A DNA stretch of 64,000 nucleotides, taken from contig CM064506.1 of NCBI GenBank assembly GCA_032716605.1, positions 20,928,894 to 20,992,893 of the forward strand, given 5' to 3'. The stretch comes from Paralithodes platypus. Lineage: Eukaryota; Arthropoda; Malacostraca; Decapoda; Lithodidae. Made by a program: the position numbers and the translations under genes. The notes under the pieces were generated by a model, which worked only from the letters and a program-made list of their open reading frames with translations, was not told the DNA's origin and ran no database searches. Below are positions 33,420 through 45,002 of this stretch, piece after piece (within the stretch, counting starts at the first letter, position 1; every line of letters starts with the position of its first letter).

Positions 33420-34286
33420 TCCATAGTCATCGTCACCTTACCACAACCACAAGTCATCACCACCACCACAGTCGTTATTATGTCATTATCATCATCCAAC
33501 CACCACCATCATCATCATCACTACCAGCATCATCACCATGCCACCACTACCATCATCACCACCACCACAGTCGTTATTATGTCATCATCATCATCCAACC
33601 ACCACCATCATCATCATCACTACCAGCATCATCACCGCAATCACCATACCACCACCATCATCATCACTACCAGCATCATCACCATGCCACCACTACCATC
33701 ATCACCACCAAACCACCGCAATCACCATACCACAACCATCATCATCACTACCAGCATCATCACCATGCCACCACTACCATCATCACCACCAAACCACCGC
33801 AATCACCATACCACAACCAGCATCATCACCATGCCACCACTACCATTATCAACACCAAACCACCGCAATCACCATACCACAACCATCATCATCACTACCA
33901 GCATCATCACCATGCCACCACTACCATCATCACCACCAAACCACCGCAATCACCATACCACAACCATCATCATCACCATGCCACCACTACCATCATCACC
34001 ACCACAATCACCATACTACAACCATCATCATCACTACCAGCATCATCACCATGCCACCACTACCATTATCAACACCAAACCACCGCAATCACCATACCAC
34101 AACCATCATCATCACCATACCACAACCACAAGTCATCACCACCACCACAGTCGTTATTATGTCATCATTATTATCAAACCACCACCATCATCATCACCAC
34201 CACACCACCGCAATTACCATACCACCACCATCATCATCACTACCAGCATCATCTCCATGCCACCACTACCATCATCACCTCCACCA
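33420..34286. repeat. CAC/CAT-rich triplet-like tract with 60-90 bp sub-repeats
   Basis: Composed of CACCAC, CATCAT and ACCACCGCAATCACCATACC blocks reiterated imperfectly. Long His/Thr/Pro/Ser frames (320 and 282 codons) arise because the tract lacks T-rich stops. They have no domain character. Confidence 0.85.
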
Positions 34287-35166
34287 CCACTATGACCACC
34301 GTAACCATAATATAATATGGTGTCCCTGGTCCAACACGTGGGTCTCCATGCCACCACTACCATCATCACCTCCACCACCACTATGACCACCGTAACCATA
34401 ATATAATATGGTGTCCCTGGTCCAACACGTGGGTCTCCATGCCACCACTACCATCATCACCTCCTCCACCACTATGACCACCGTCACCATAATATAATAT
34501 GGTGTCCCTGGTCCAACACGTGGGTCTCCATGCCACCACTACCATCATCACCTCCTCCACCACTATGACCACCGTCACCATAATATAATATGGTGTCCCT
34601 GGTCCAACACGTGGGTCTCCATGCCACCACTACCATCATCACCTCCACCACCACTATGACCACCGTCACCATAATATAATATGGTGTCCCTGGTCCAACA
34701 CGTGGGTCTCCATGCCACCACTACCATCATCACCTCCACCACCACTATGACCACCGTCACCATAATATAATATGGTGTCCCTGGTCCAACACGTGGGTCT
34801 CCATGCCACCACTACCATCATCACCTCCTCCACCACTATGACCACCGTCACCATAATATAATATGGTGTCCCTGGTCCAACACGTGGGTCTCCATGCCAC
34901 CACTACCATCATCACCTCCTCCACCACTATGACCACCGTAACCATAATATAATATGGTGTCCCTGGTCCAACACGTGGGTCTCCATGCCACCACTACCAT
35001 CATCACCTCCACCACCACTATGACCACCGTCACCATAATATAATATGGTGTCCCTGGTCCAACACGTGGGTCTCCATGCCACCACTACCATCATCACCTC
35101 CTCCACCACTATGACCACCGTCACCATAATATAATATGGTGTCCCTGGTCCAACACGTGGGTCTCG
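34287..35166. repeat. 91-bp minisatellite, about 9.7 copies
   Basis: The unit runs GACCACCGTCACCATAATA, TAATATGGTGTCCCTGG, TCCAACACGTGGGTCTCC, ATGCCACCACTACCATC, ATCACCTCC. Copies differ mainly at CCTCCACCACC versus CCTCCTCCACC and at CGTAACC versus CGTCACC. It grows out of the flanking CAC/CAT tract, whose triplets are part of the unit. Confidence 0.95.
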
Positions 35167-35296
35167 TCATAATAATGGCACCGATGGGAGCTCAATATCA
35201 CGCCCGCTGATGTTTATGGACGGAAATGAAAGAACTACAAGGAGTTACATGGAATATTAAAGTTAAGGGGAGAGATTGTTTAATGCACTACACTCA

Positions 35297-35420
35297 TTAC
35301 AGAGTGTGCATAATACTATCTACTCTCTTCTTGAGTTGCCCTACTGAAGAATTGTTTACAACTTCTGATGGAAGTTTGTTCCAGGTAGAATAGATCTTAT
35401 AATGTGGACACATTTCTACA
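35297..35420 (-). pseudogene. LINE ORF2 C-terminal fragment, different family
   Basis: Minus strand translation [33 protein letters not shown], then a stop. A W-N-x-LP-x-x-V-V-x-S-x-x-x-x-x-F/L-K-x-R-L/V-D pattern is the usual C-terminal end of many CR1/L2/RTE-like reverse transcriptases. Only about 40 residues remain. A GA microsatellite (35421-35470) replaces the rest. Confidence 0.5.
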
Positions 35421-35492
35421 AGAGAGAGAGAGAGAGAAAGAGAAAGAGCGAGAGAGAGAGAGAGAGAGAAGGGTTCTAACACCCCCCTCTCG

Positions 35493-35494
<2 letters not shown>

Positions 35495-35588
<94 letters not shown>

Positions 35589-35591
35589 TGT

Positions 35592-35645
<54 letters not shown>
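35495..35645. repeat. (AT)n microsatellite with short breaks
   Basis: About 150 bp of AT with ACAGTAT and GATGTATAC interruptions. Confidence 0.95.
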
Positions 35646-35749
35646 GTATAAGTGTATAGTGTATACTGTATAATATACAGTCACATATTATTATGTGACG
35701 GCAACTGGGGAGGAACATTACACATACACGTTATCTTGACTGGCCTAAT

Positions 35750-35850
35750 CTCACCTTCCTTAGTTGCCTGGACACGACTCAACATAACTTACGAAACAGT
35801 ACTACAACGCTATCCAGGTTCGAATACAGGGCATAAATGAACGGTCAATG
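35750..35850 (+). mobile_element. possible tRNA-derived SINE relic
   Basis: TAGTTGCCTGGACACGACTC and CCAGGTTCGAATACAGGG have A- and B-box character. No body is recognised. Confidence 0.3.
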
Positions 35851-36022
35851 CTACTGTATACACTAATAAAATACCTGAATATATCGTGGCTATGAGTTAT
35901 CCTCCTTTAATCAGTACACATAAGTACACATAAGCAGGGACTCCACACTCGTAGTTCCTCGTTGTGATCTTCTGTAAGAAAGACAAAATAATACGACTTA
36001 ATTGCAAGTTTGGTTTCTTTGA

Positions 36023-37155
36023 AATACCAGTTGCTTAGTCAGATGAGTTAACCACTGCAAAAGAAACTACACTTGAAATACCAGTTGCTTAGTCAGATGA
36101 GTTAACCACTGCAAAAGAAACTACACTTGAAATACCAGTTGCTTAGTCAGATGAGTTAACCACTGCAAAAGAAACTACACTTGAAATACCAGTTGCTTTT
36201 TTTTTTTTTTTTTTTTTTTCTATATTCCAACTTACTTCCTCTCGGGCATAGGCTGAGAGCCTTAACATTCACCGCTTTACAATGAACAGTGAAGCCCGTG
36301 AGGTCTTGTTCCAGTCTAGGGAGTGAGACATGTGAAGCACGTAGAGTACAACGAGCACCTGCCATCTTGCCTTCACATGAGGCACGGTGCTCACTCATGG
36401 CCCGAAACGACCCCATCTCTGAAGCCACCTCGTTCCCGTGCTTCACTGTCTCACCCTCTACACTCGGACTCTCACACTTACACACACACAACGCCACCTG
36501 TTGAGCAGATAACTCACCAGGCATTGCACCCCTATAGCATATTTTGAATATGGGAATATTCATACAGTGCTATTTAATCAGGGAACAATGAGGGTATTTT
36601 ATTGACGTTTCGGTGGGCTTGTGGTAATGCACTGATACCAGGTACAGCACAAATTCCATCCCAATAATATCTTCCCATTGATACATCGGGATTTGAACCC
36701 GGGACCTTTGGATTACCAGGCCAGTGGCAAGACCACTTAGTCAGATGAGTTAACCACTGCAAAAGAAACTACACTTGAAATACCAGTTGCTTAGTCAGAT
36801 GAGTTAACCACTGCAAAAGAAACTACACTTGAAATACCAGTTGCTTAGTCAGATGAGTTAACCACTGCAAAAGAAACTACACTTGAAATACCAGTTGCTT
36901 AGTCAGATGAGTTAACCACTGCAAAAGAAACTACACTTGAAATACCAGGTGCTTAGTCAGATGAGTTAACCACTGCAAAAGAAACTACACTTGAAATACC
37001 AGTTGCTTAGTCAGATGAGTTAACCACTGCAAAAGAAACTACACTTGAAATACCAGTTGCTTAGTCAGATGAGTTAACCACTGCAAAAGAAACTACACTT
37101 GAAATACCAGTTGCTTAGTCAGATGAGTTAACCACTGCAAAAGAAACTACACTTC
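36023..37155. repeat. 54-bp minisatellite, about 11 copies, interrupted
   Basis: Unit: CAGTTGCTTAGTCAGATG, AGTTAACCACTGCAAAAG, AAACTACACTTGAAATAC. About 3 copies precede and 8 follow the insertion at 36197-36735. The unit matches the centre of D elements (TTTCTTTTAATTATCAGTTG, ACTAATCAAATGAGTTA). Confidence 0.95.
36197..36735 (-). mobile_element. SINE-like retroposon inserted in the 54-bp array
   Basis: A poly-T run (36197-36219, minus-strand poly-A) opens the insert and a tRNA-like head closes it: on the minus strand AGTGGTCTTGCCACTGGC and GGTTCAAATCCCGATG (about 36698-36683). GAAACGTCAATAAAATACC near 36600 resembles a Penelope/hammerhead-type end. The region 36230-36540 looks unique and its origin is unclear. 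It may be two joined elements. Confidence 0.55.
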
Positions 37156-37232
37156 AAATGCAATCGTGCGCATTATATTTCCATGTATATATTCACGGGC
37201 AGAACCAAAACTCATGTGGGCAACTGTACAAT

Positions 37233-37640
37233 CACCTTCTTCATGATCATGGTTCCGATTAGCTGGTCTAGAGATTCGAAGTGAGGTGGAAAGATGGAGT
37301 TGAGAAGTACATGCGTGAAAGCGGTGTTGGATGGGAGGAGGGGTGTCGGCTGATGGGGGACAGAGCTGCATGGGGGCCATGGAGATACCTCCATGATGGG
37401 GGCTATTTAATCGTGGCCACCCCTTGAAGGGATCATGGGCATAGATAGAGATACAAATACAGATAAACAAATAATTATGGTATACCAAAAGGGTTACTAC
37501 ACAGCCCTTTACCCTGTCCTGGGGTTGGAGGTACTAATACGATAATAATGAGGTGTAACATAAGAACAAGGCTATATAGGATTAGTCTCATGAGTTCGTC
37601 TTCAAGAGGCGTGTAGTTTGTCTTAGGTAGGGTAGATGAA
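37233..37640. other. no gene seen
   Basis: Mostly unique-looking sequence. The reading frames in it are short, overlap on both strands and have no recognisable domain. Confidence 0.4.
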
Positions 37641-37644
37641 GGGC

Positions 37645-37910
37645 TACCGTCTCTCTCTCGCACACTCTCTCGCACACTCTCTCTCTCTCTCTCTCTCTCA
37701 CACGCTCTCTCTTACTCCCACTCTCTCTCTCTCGCCTTTGCTGTCCTATTCTTCTACTAAATACTGTTCCTGTCTCTAGTCAAATTAAGGCCGGACCACC
37801 TAGTAGGGACCGCAATATATGTGTGGTCTATTAAAGTATCTGTATAACTTTGTGTCTGTGTAACTATTTATCTATCTCTCTATCTATCTATCCATCTATC
37901 TATCTTATAA
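37645..37910. repeat. CT microsatellite, interspersed repeat tail and (CTAT)n
   Basis: CT/CACT at 37645-37735. AATTAAGGCCGGACCACC, TAGTAGGGACCGCAATA (37783-37815) is the repeat also seen at 5155 and reversed near 56825. It is followed, as a retroposon tail would be, by CTAT repeats (37868-37905). Confidence 0.7.
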
Positions 37911-38019
37911 GTTATTTATTATTGTCTAATGAAATGAATAGGTATGATATGATGTCCTTTCCTGAACAAATCGATAATATATAACATAATTAAGCGACTC
38001 ATCATTAGTTAGATAGTTC

Positions 38020-38700
38020 AACAAACCCAATCCACCTGTTCCCTTCCCACATCTTCCCCTCCCTCCCCCCCCCCCTCCACCTATAGCCATCTTTTCTTTA
38101 TTAAACCTTTCCCATTCATCTCTACCCACTTATTCTTCCCACAATCCGTCTTCACATACACATACCCACTCTATTCCCACTCACCCATTCTACACCCCCT
38201 CGCTCCACTCCCACAGTTCCTCCTCAGATAACCACTTCCTAACCCACTTCTTTCCCATTAATCCTTTCCACTCCAACCCCTCTGCCACAGCTCTTTCTCA
38301 CTTACCCACACTCTACCCACTCATCCATTCCACACCACTCCCACAACTCAAAGCTCTTCCTCACATACCCATACCCAAACCACTCCTTTCCAACTCATCC
38401 TTTCCCCACTCATCTCTTTCTCTCAAATCCTTAACCCTTACCTATACACATTCATTCTTCCACACCCCTTCATCATTCATCTCTCTCAATCAATCTATCC
38501 AGCTATTTATCCCCCACCTATCTATCCATCCTTCCATCCCCCCCCCCCAATCATCCACCCTCCTTGTTTGTATCCCCCCCCCCCTCCCTTAATCTATCTA
38601 TCTATCTATATACTCAGCTATCCATCCACCCCCACTCCCCCCAGTCCATCCCCCCCCCCCCGCCCTCCTTGTTCCTTCCCCCTTCCCCATCCCTCCCTCC
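38020..38700. repeat. pyrimidine-rich C/T low-complexity region
   Basis: CCCACTC, CCACACC and poly-C stretches (38064-38075, 38539-38548, 38572-38586, 38651-38661). No gene. Bases 38700-38960 are plain sequence. Confidence 0.75.
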
Positions 38701-38975
38701 CTGGAAGTGTTTAGAAGCTTAGTGAGAGAAATGTGGGGCAGATGTGTGGAGGCACTTGTCACCCCCGTTTTCTTTGGGATCACCTTCTACGGGATTTAGG
38801 AGAGGGGGAACTGTCGAGAAAAGAGGATCGATGAGTTTTAGGATTTTCGTTCGACGTATTTTGGGCGATTTTTAATGTTGGTGTTATTTTTGTGTTTATG
38901 TTTTTTGTTTTGTATTGCGGTTTTTGTTTCGTTGTTGTTATTCCTTTAGTTTTCTTGTTATTGTGGTTTTTTTTT

Positions 38976-39032
<57 letters not shown>
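38976..39032. repeat. (GA)n microsatellite
   Basis: About 27 GA units. Further GA/GT blocks at 39309-39380 and 39463-39488. Confidence 0.9.
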
Positions 39033-39033
<1 letters not shown>

Positions 39034-39671
39034 TTGAAAACATAGGTGTAGATATAAACGAATAGCATAAAGAGTAATTTAATAAATAAATAAACACTTA
39101 AATAAATAAATATAGCTAACAACGACAGACAGACGAGCACAGACAAGTAGATGTAGATATAGATACTCAGACAAACAGACAAGCCAACACACAAACACAG
39201 AGAAAAACAAGAAAGGAGAAAAATATTTAAAAAGCCATTTCGTGCTATTTGGGTGTGAAGAAGTGTCTGAGAGGCGTGACCCTATCGTGGAGAGATCATG
39301 TGACGGAGCGAGAGAGAGGTAGAGAGAGAGAGAGAGAGAGTGTGTGTGTGTGAGTCTGTGAGAGAGAGAGAGAGAGATACATAGACACTGATCACACAGT
39401 ACTTGCGATTCAAACGAGGATATCAGGACTTAATTCTAGTACTGAGAGCAAATTAACCTTGCACAGAGAGAGAGAGAGAGAGAGAGAATGCATATCAAAT
39501 TACATTCACAAATAATTATAACAAAACCACAAATAATATTGAGTAAATGTGTGTGAACTTTCAAACCAAACTACAGATAATTCTACATATTAGTTTCTCC
39601 CTGTCACTCAGCACCACTTACCCTACTGTTAATAATAGGGTGGTTAGAGTGGCGGGGAAGGGGATAGATTG

Positions 39672-40258
39672 TTTTTTTTCCCCTATATGAGTGAGGGAGA
39701 CAAAAGGCAGAACTGCCTGTATCGAGTGCCTCCCCCAGAGTTGAAAGAGTGACAGGGCCAAAATCAAGGGACGTTCGAGCCAACATAGTTTGAAGCAATT
39801 AAGTCATAGGAAGAGGGAAAGACTGATTCTGGGAAAATTCCAGAACTCAGCAGTTGAATAGAAGAAAGACTGAGAATAACGTTTCACTCTTGGGTTGGAG
39901 AGTTGCACAAAGTATGGGTGGTATTGTGTTGCAAGATGGGTACCACGTACCCTACGTAGAGGAGGTGGTATACACTGGGAAAGCTCTGAGGAACACTGAT
40001 TATTATAGTAGCGATAGAATAACGAGAGAGATGCAACATTGCGGCGATGAGAGAGATTGCAGAGTGGATGGGAGTTAATGATACAAAAGGCTTTCCTTTC
40101 TACTTTGTCTATAGGAGTGCTGTGTGAGAGGATCCTCCCCACACATGTGAACAATACTCAATACAAGGACGCACTGTGCCCCTGTACAGAGCAAGCTGTG
40201 CAGGGGTAAAGAACCCCTTGAGGCGGTTGAGCACCCCCCAGCTTCTGGGAGGCTGCCT
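39672..40258 (-). pseudogene. 5'-truncated LINE copy (3' 0.6 kb)
   Basis: Poly-T (39672-39680), then the 3' UTR block and, on the minus strand, the C-terminal coding end: VERKAFCIINSHPL, LSHRRNVASLSLFYRYYN, SSELSQCIPPPLRR. Frameshifts and short deletions relative to 22571-25515 (for example about 20 bp lost near 39800). It ends abruptly at a CT run (40257). Confidence 0.8.
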
Positions 40259-40860
40259 CTCTCTCTCTTCCATTGTATACCTCCCTATGATATACTTAGT
40301 GAATGATATACTTACATGTTGTATTGTACTGGTTTGATTATACACTATACAGGTTATATAAATATGTATAGCAATGCAGAATGGGGTGAAGAAAGCCCAG
40401 ACATCTTCACCCTTTTCAGTTTCCGTGTATGTAGCGTACACTCAGATGCATAATCTCTAGCCCACTCATAAATATTCCTGGACTTCACCTATTTCTAATT
40501 ATAGAAGCATATTTCTGGAAGCGAATTTATGAATATAATTTTCTATACACCAACTTCTAAATTATATATACTATCTATTGACAAGCAGGTTACATACAAA
40601 AATATATCAAGATACTTATATTTGCATATAATTGTGTTTCACAAATTCTTATGAGTGGGCTATAGACTATCTGAGTGTATCTGTATTAAACTTTTGCATA
40701 TCCTACATTAAAACAAATCGTCACTGCTTCTCTCTCTCCCCCTTTCTCGCTCTCTTCCTCCCTGTCACCCCGCCCCCCTCCCCCACATCTTCCCTTTGTC
40801 TAGTGGCATAACAGGTGCATGGGTAAACATCGCTCTCGCGCTCGCTCGCTCTCGCTCTCT

Positions 40861-41015
40861 CTTTTTTTTTTTTTTTTTTTTTTTCATGAGCACGTATATA
40901 CAGCATATGTGGCAATTAAATGAGGAAACTATAATAACACCAGACGACGATACTGTTGCTACAGTAGAATAATGCTCTTTGAGCAGTATGTATTGCCTTA
41001 CCAGTGGTTGTCCCC
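40861..41015 (-). mobile_element. SINE-like repeat, copy 1
   Basis: Poly-T (40862-40884), then TATATACAGCATATGTGG, CAATTAAATGAGGAAAC, CCAGACGACGATACTG, CTCTTTGAGCAGTATG, CCAGTGGTTGTCCCC. The same order occurs at 41530-41835. A poly-A at one end suggests a retroposon on the minus strand. Confidence 0.55.
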
Positions 41016-41529
41016 TTATTATTATTATTATTTTATTATTATTGAAATACCACAGGAACGAAAATTCCTGGGAGCGAAACTTCCACCCCCAACGAGATCC
41101 CTCTCTTTCTACCACCTCCCTCCACATGTTACACGTCTCGTTAATCACAGTCTTCTAATATACAAATCACATTTCCTTACCCCCTGACATTCTTGAAATA
41201 CCCACTAAGTATATTCAATTAGATACCAACCATGCAGACTATAATACGTTCGTTGTGTGTGGGTACGAGGCGATCTCAAGACACCTTAGCTCCCAGTGCA
41301 CAACGAACCCGATCATGATTATGTCCGCCTGTATTAAATTATGTATTATGTTGATTTATACCATTGCCTATTTTTGTAATAATTGTATTCAGCTAACTAT
41401 GATCTCAATAATCATTGATGTAATGAAAATATGAATAGTCTCCTCATACGATTGCACTAGTTCTGTAGTGCTATTATTTACAACCTGTCAATTAATAATT
41501 CAGTCACTACAAGCTTGCTTGCTTGCTTG

Positions 41530-41835
41530 CTTTTTTTTTTTTTTGTTTTTTTTGTTTTTTGTTTTTTGTTTTTTTTTTTTAATGAAATACGTATATACAG
41601 ACCATGTGACAATTAAATGAGGAAACTATAATAACGCATCTGAATAATGCCAACCTGACTTATAAACACAAATATGAATGTAACCAGACGACGATGCTGT
41701 TGTTTCAGTGGAATAATGGCTCTTTGAGCAGTATGTATCGCCTTACTAGTGGTTGTCCCCTCACAGGATGGGGGGCGCTGCTCAATAAACTCGCCCCTCG
41801 GGGCAAAATCAATCTCTCTCTCTCTCTCTCTCTCT
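41530..41835 (-). mobile_element. SINE-like repeat, copy 2 (longer)
   Basis: Poly-T/G-broken run (41531-41580), then the same blocks as copy 1 with about 45 bp extra (41638-41685). The end has CGCTGCTCAATAAACTCG, CCCCTCGGGGC. A CT run follows. Confidence 0.55.
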
Positions 41836-41929
41836 CTCCGCATTCCTTCTTCCAGTGCTAGGGGCTTCTTCCACTTATCCCTGCCTATTTAGCCTTTAAC
41901 CTTATATATATTAGGACAAACACTTGGCC

Positions 41930-41989
41930 CAATTTGGTCCGGGGCAGGTCTTTTTGGATCCCCTTCCCCACTTAGCCCGCCTATTTAGT

Positions 41990-42027
<38 letters not shown>

Positions 42028-43012
42028 TATATATATACGGTATATGGTTCGGGAAAGGTCTTCTAAGATATCCCGTGTTTTGTTCCACTAGTTTGGAGAT
42101 TTTAAGACTAATCAACCAATTCGCTACGCTCCATTCACGTGTTGATTTTTACCTAGACAAGCTTTACCGAGCCTGTGAAGAAATTGTCCTTTGGCCGGAA
42201 TAATTTTACTATGGAAAAATGTACATATTTAACTTGAAGGGTTTTTGGGTTGGGCATTCTATAATTTGATTGAAGTCCGGGAAGGAGTTTTTGTTAGCCT
42301 AGGGGACACACACAAAAACATTGCTCGAAACTGGCAAAAGCAAGCAAAATCATCAATAAATAAACAAAATATTATAAATAACCCCCAAGACATGAGCAAA
42401 TAACCCCCAAGACATGACCAAATAACCCCCAAGACATGAGCAAATAACCCCCAAGACATGACCAAATAACCCCCAAGACATGACCAAATAACCCCCAAGA
42501 CATGACCAAATAACCCCCAAGACATGAGCAAATAACCCCCAAGACATGACCAAATAACCCCCAAAACATGAGCAAATAACCACCAAGACATGACCAAATA
42601 ACCCCCAAGACATGACCAAATAACCCCCAAGACATGAGCAAATAACCCCCAAGACATAACCAAATAACCCCCAAGACATGACCAAATAACCCCCAAGACA
42701 TAACCAAATAACCCCCAAGACATGAGCAAATAACCCCCAAGACATGACCAAATAACCCCCAAGACATGAGCAAATAACCCCAAGACATGACCAAATAACC
42801 CCCAAGACATGACCAAATAACCCCCAAGACATAACCAAATAACCCCCAAGACATGACCAAATAACCCCCAAGACATGACCAAATAACCCCCAAGACATGA
42901 GCAAATAACCCCCAAGACATGAGCAAATAACCCCCAAGACATAACCAAATAACCCCCAAGACATGACCAAATAACCCCCAAGACATAACCAAATAAATAC
43001 GCCCATCCCCCC
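41930..43012 (+). mobile_element. TTAA-A variant MITE with a minisatellite in its tail
   Basis: Landmarks: GGTCCGGGGCAGGTCTTTT, an (AT)n block, CACTAGTTTGGAGATTTTA, CATTCACGTGTTGATTTT, CCTTTGGCCGG, TACTATGGAAAAATGTAC, TTGATTGAAGTCCGGGAAGG. The right end is AAATACGCCCATCCCCCC followed by TTAA (43013-43016). Between the last internal landmark and that end lies a 22-bp repeat array. Confidence 0.6.
42379..42990. repeat. 22-bp minisatellite, about 28 copies
   Basis: Unit ATAACCCCCAAGACATG then ACCAA, with variants GAGCAA, TAACCAA, ACCACC and one AAAACATG. Because 22 is not a multiple of 3 and the unit has no stop on the minus strand, all three minus frames stay open for 200-240 codons. These are not genes. 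Confidence 0.95.
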
Positions 43013-43016
43013 TTAA

Positions 43017-43223
43017 CCCCTTCTGTACCGGTGATGTATTTTGTATTTGGCTTCAGCTACATTTAGACGATTATATGAAGCTTAGGAAGAATATATGATA
43101 GCTAAAAGGATTAATTGAGATAGTCTGTAGCCTTTTCATGGGTAGACATCCTTCCCAAGCTGAATAATATCGGCTAATAGGTGCCATACTATAATGAAAA
43201 GGACGTCACCGGTACTGAAGGAG
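43017..43223. mobile_element. TTAA-C MITE, intact
   Basis: TTAA at 43013-43016 (shared with the right end of the previous TTAA-A element) and 43224-43227. Ends CCCCTTCTGTACCGGTG and, reversed, CTCCTTCAGTACCGGTG. 207 bp. Confidence 0.85.
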
Positions 43224-43377
43224 TTAACCTTATAATTATGTATTAGGAGAAACGCTTAGCCCTATATGGTCCGGGGCAGGTCTTTTTGTTGTACCCCCAA
43301 GACATCGGTTTAGAGAGAGTTATTAATGGGCATATTCTGTAGATATGTAAGTGTAATACACGTTACAATTGTTAGTT

Positions 43378-43565
43378 AGTTAAAATAGGACTTCAGACGC
43401 AATCAACCCTTCTGGATTATTAAGCCAGCACACTGTAAACCAAGAATAGCTTAATTAGTTAAAATAGGACTTCAGAGGTAATCAACCCTTCTGGATTATT
43501 AAGCCAGCACACTGTAAGTCAAGAATAGCGTCAGAGAACTCCAGTCCCTTGTAAGCAATAACAAG
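43378..43565. repeat. interspersed repeat, tandem pair
   Basis: TTAGTTAAAATAGGACTTCAG, given here as TTAGTTAAAATAGG, with CCAGCACACTGTAA occurs twice 66-70 bp apart, followed by GAGAACTCCAGTCCC. Matches 17915-18050. Confidence 0.65.
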
Positions 43566-43747
43566 TAGGCACAAATATGAATCTTCAAACTTTTTATGCC
43601 AAGTTCTAAACACCTAAGATATTATAAAGCGTGACATATTCTCCCTTGGCTTCGATGCAGCTTCCAATAAGTGCGTAAGTCATAATTATATAGTTTTATG
43701 GGTGCAGTCAACTAACTCATTAAAGCCACAGTCCCTCAGCATATTAA

Positions 43748-44101
43748 GGGGGGATGGGTCGTTGTTCTGGTCACCCTTCTTCCTCGTGTTTAGCCCCATT
43801 AGTTTTCAGGCTATAAGACGTTCGGCACATTATTTTGGCGATTTTAAGACCTTTCGCCCCATATCATTGTAAATATTAAGACTTTTTCATGCCATTTAGG
43901 TGTCAATTTGTTCCAGGCGAGCGATAGCGAGCCTGTCATTATAAGAGTAAGCGGCCAGGAAATGTTTCTACCGAAAAATGTACAAATATATCTTGAAGGG
44001 GGTCTAAAGTTTTTTTTTTACAACTTATTGAAGGTCTAGGGAGGAAACTAAAAAATAATAAAACAATAAAAGACTAAGCCAATAAATACGCCTATCACCC
44101 C
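43748..44101 (+). mobile_element. TTAA-A MITE, intact
   Basis: TTAA at 43744-43747 and 44102-44105. Left end GGGGGGATGGGTCG. Landmarks TCTTCCTCGTGTTTAGCC, TTATTTTGGCGATTTTA, GGCGAGCGATAGCGAGCC, CTACCGAAAAATGTAC. Right end AATACGCCTATCACCCC. 354 bp. Confidence 0.85.
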
Positions 44102-44274
44102 TTAATGAGGCTTATTAAAAGCTTAGAATGAATACATTATATTTGCAATACCTAAAATAGAAAAGGGGTGAATCAAGCAATATATAACCGATACTATTTT
44201 GTACAGCAATCTCAAACAAGTATAATTGCATAAATACACTTGAACATAACATTATTTACCTTATATTATGTTAA

Positions 44275-44665
44275 GGGAGCCCACCTCGCTTTTTTTCGCT
44301 TTTTCTCCTTCTCTCTTTGGCTTGTATCCATTCGGCCCCATTCAACCTACTGTTTTAATACGTTTACTCCCATCCAGGTGTCAATATATTCCTGGCGGGC
44401 GGTAGGGAGCCAGCATATATATATTTTTGTTTTACAGCAAGCTAAATTTGTACATTTATCGATAGAAACATGTCTCCGGAGAAGCCAGATTTCTCCATAC
44501 AATGCTGGCTCGCTATCGCTTGCCAGGAAAAAATCGACACCTGGATGGGGATAAACGTCTTAAAACAGTTGGCAGAATGGGGCCAAATGGATACAAGTCA
44601 GAGAAAGAGAGAAAAGGAGAGGAAGGTAAAAAAAAAAAAAAAAAAAAAAAAGCAGGTGACCCCCC
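44275..44665. mobile_element. TTAA-B foldback element
   Basis: TTAA at 44271-44274 and 44666-44669. Left end GGGAGCCCACCTCGC; right end, reversed, GGGGGGTCACCTGC. Arms share TGTATCCATT-GGCCCCATT, CATCCAGGTGTC and GCTGGCTCGC. A poly-A expansion (44628-44651) lies near the right end. Confidence 0.85.
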
Positions 44666-44687
44666 TTAATGTGAGGTACAGTTGCCC

Positions 44688-44900
44688 AAATAAGTGATGT
44701 CGCGGCACCAAGTATATTTCGATCAACAATTGGTATCAGCACTAGCTAAGCATTATTTCATTGTTTCGAGGGAGGTGTACAAACATGTTCCTATTTTTAC
44801 ACACCGTATTTAACATCTGACAGACATTAATACAGCATACAGCGAGCAAAACGTAATGACCACACGGAGACACGGATTATTTGGCAAACCGTACTTTGAG
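44688..44900 (+). mobile_element. H-family MITE
   Basis: Left end TACAGTTGCCCAAATAAG, TGATGTCGCGGCACC; contains CATCTGACAGACATTAATAC and GCAAAACGTAATGACC. The right end is unclear. Confidence 0.6.
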
Positions 44901-45002
44901 TTCGATAAAGCCTTACATTCAGTATTAGCGCTAAAAGGATGCATAGCAATTAATTAGACACGAAACTAATTATATATTGGAAAACAATTAGGAACTGACT
45001 TT

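Larger units (their letters stand above)
35915..37232. mobile_element. D-family MITE swollen by an internal tandem array and a SINE
   Basis: The left end is decayed (ACACATAAGTACACATAAG, TAGTTCCTCGTTGTGATC). The right end is clear (GCGCATTATATTTCCATG, ATGTGGGCAACTGTACA). In a normal D copy about 80 bp separate these regions. Here the central segment is repeated as a 54-bp unit, and a further 540-bp retroposon sits in the array. Confidence 0.65.

Noticed and set aside
33333..34386. His/Thr/Pro-rich frames of 320 and 282 codons
   Set aside because: Translation of a CAC/CAT tract; two overlapping frames are equally open and no domain is visible.
34214..35127. Series of 61-66 codon minus-strand frames
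   Set aside because: They recur every 91 bp with the minisatellite unit.
42259..43006. Three overlapping minus-strand frames of 206-240 codons with GYLVMSWGLF-like repeats, membrane-protein-like
   Set aside because: All three frames read the same 22-bp minisatellite; hydrophobicity is a by-product of the unit.
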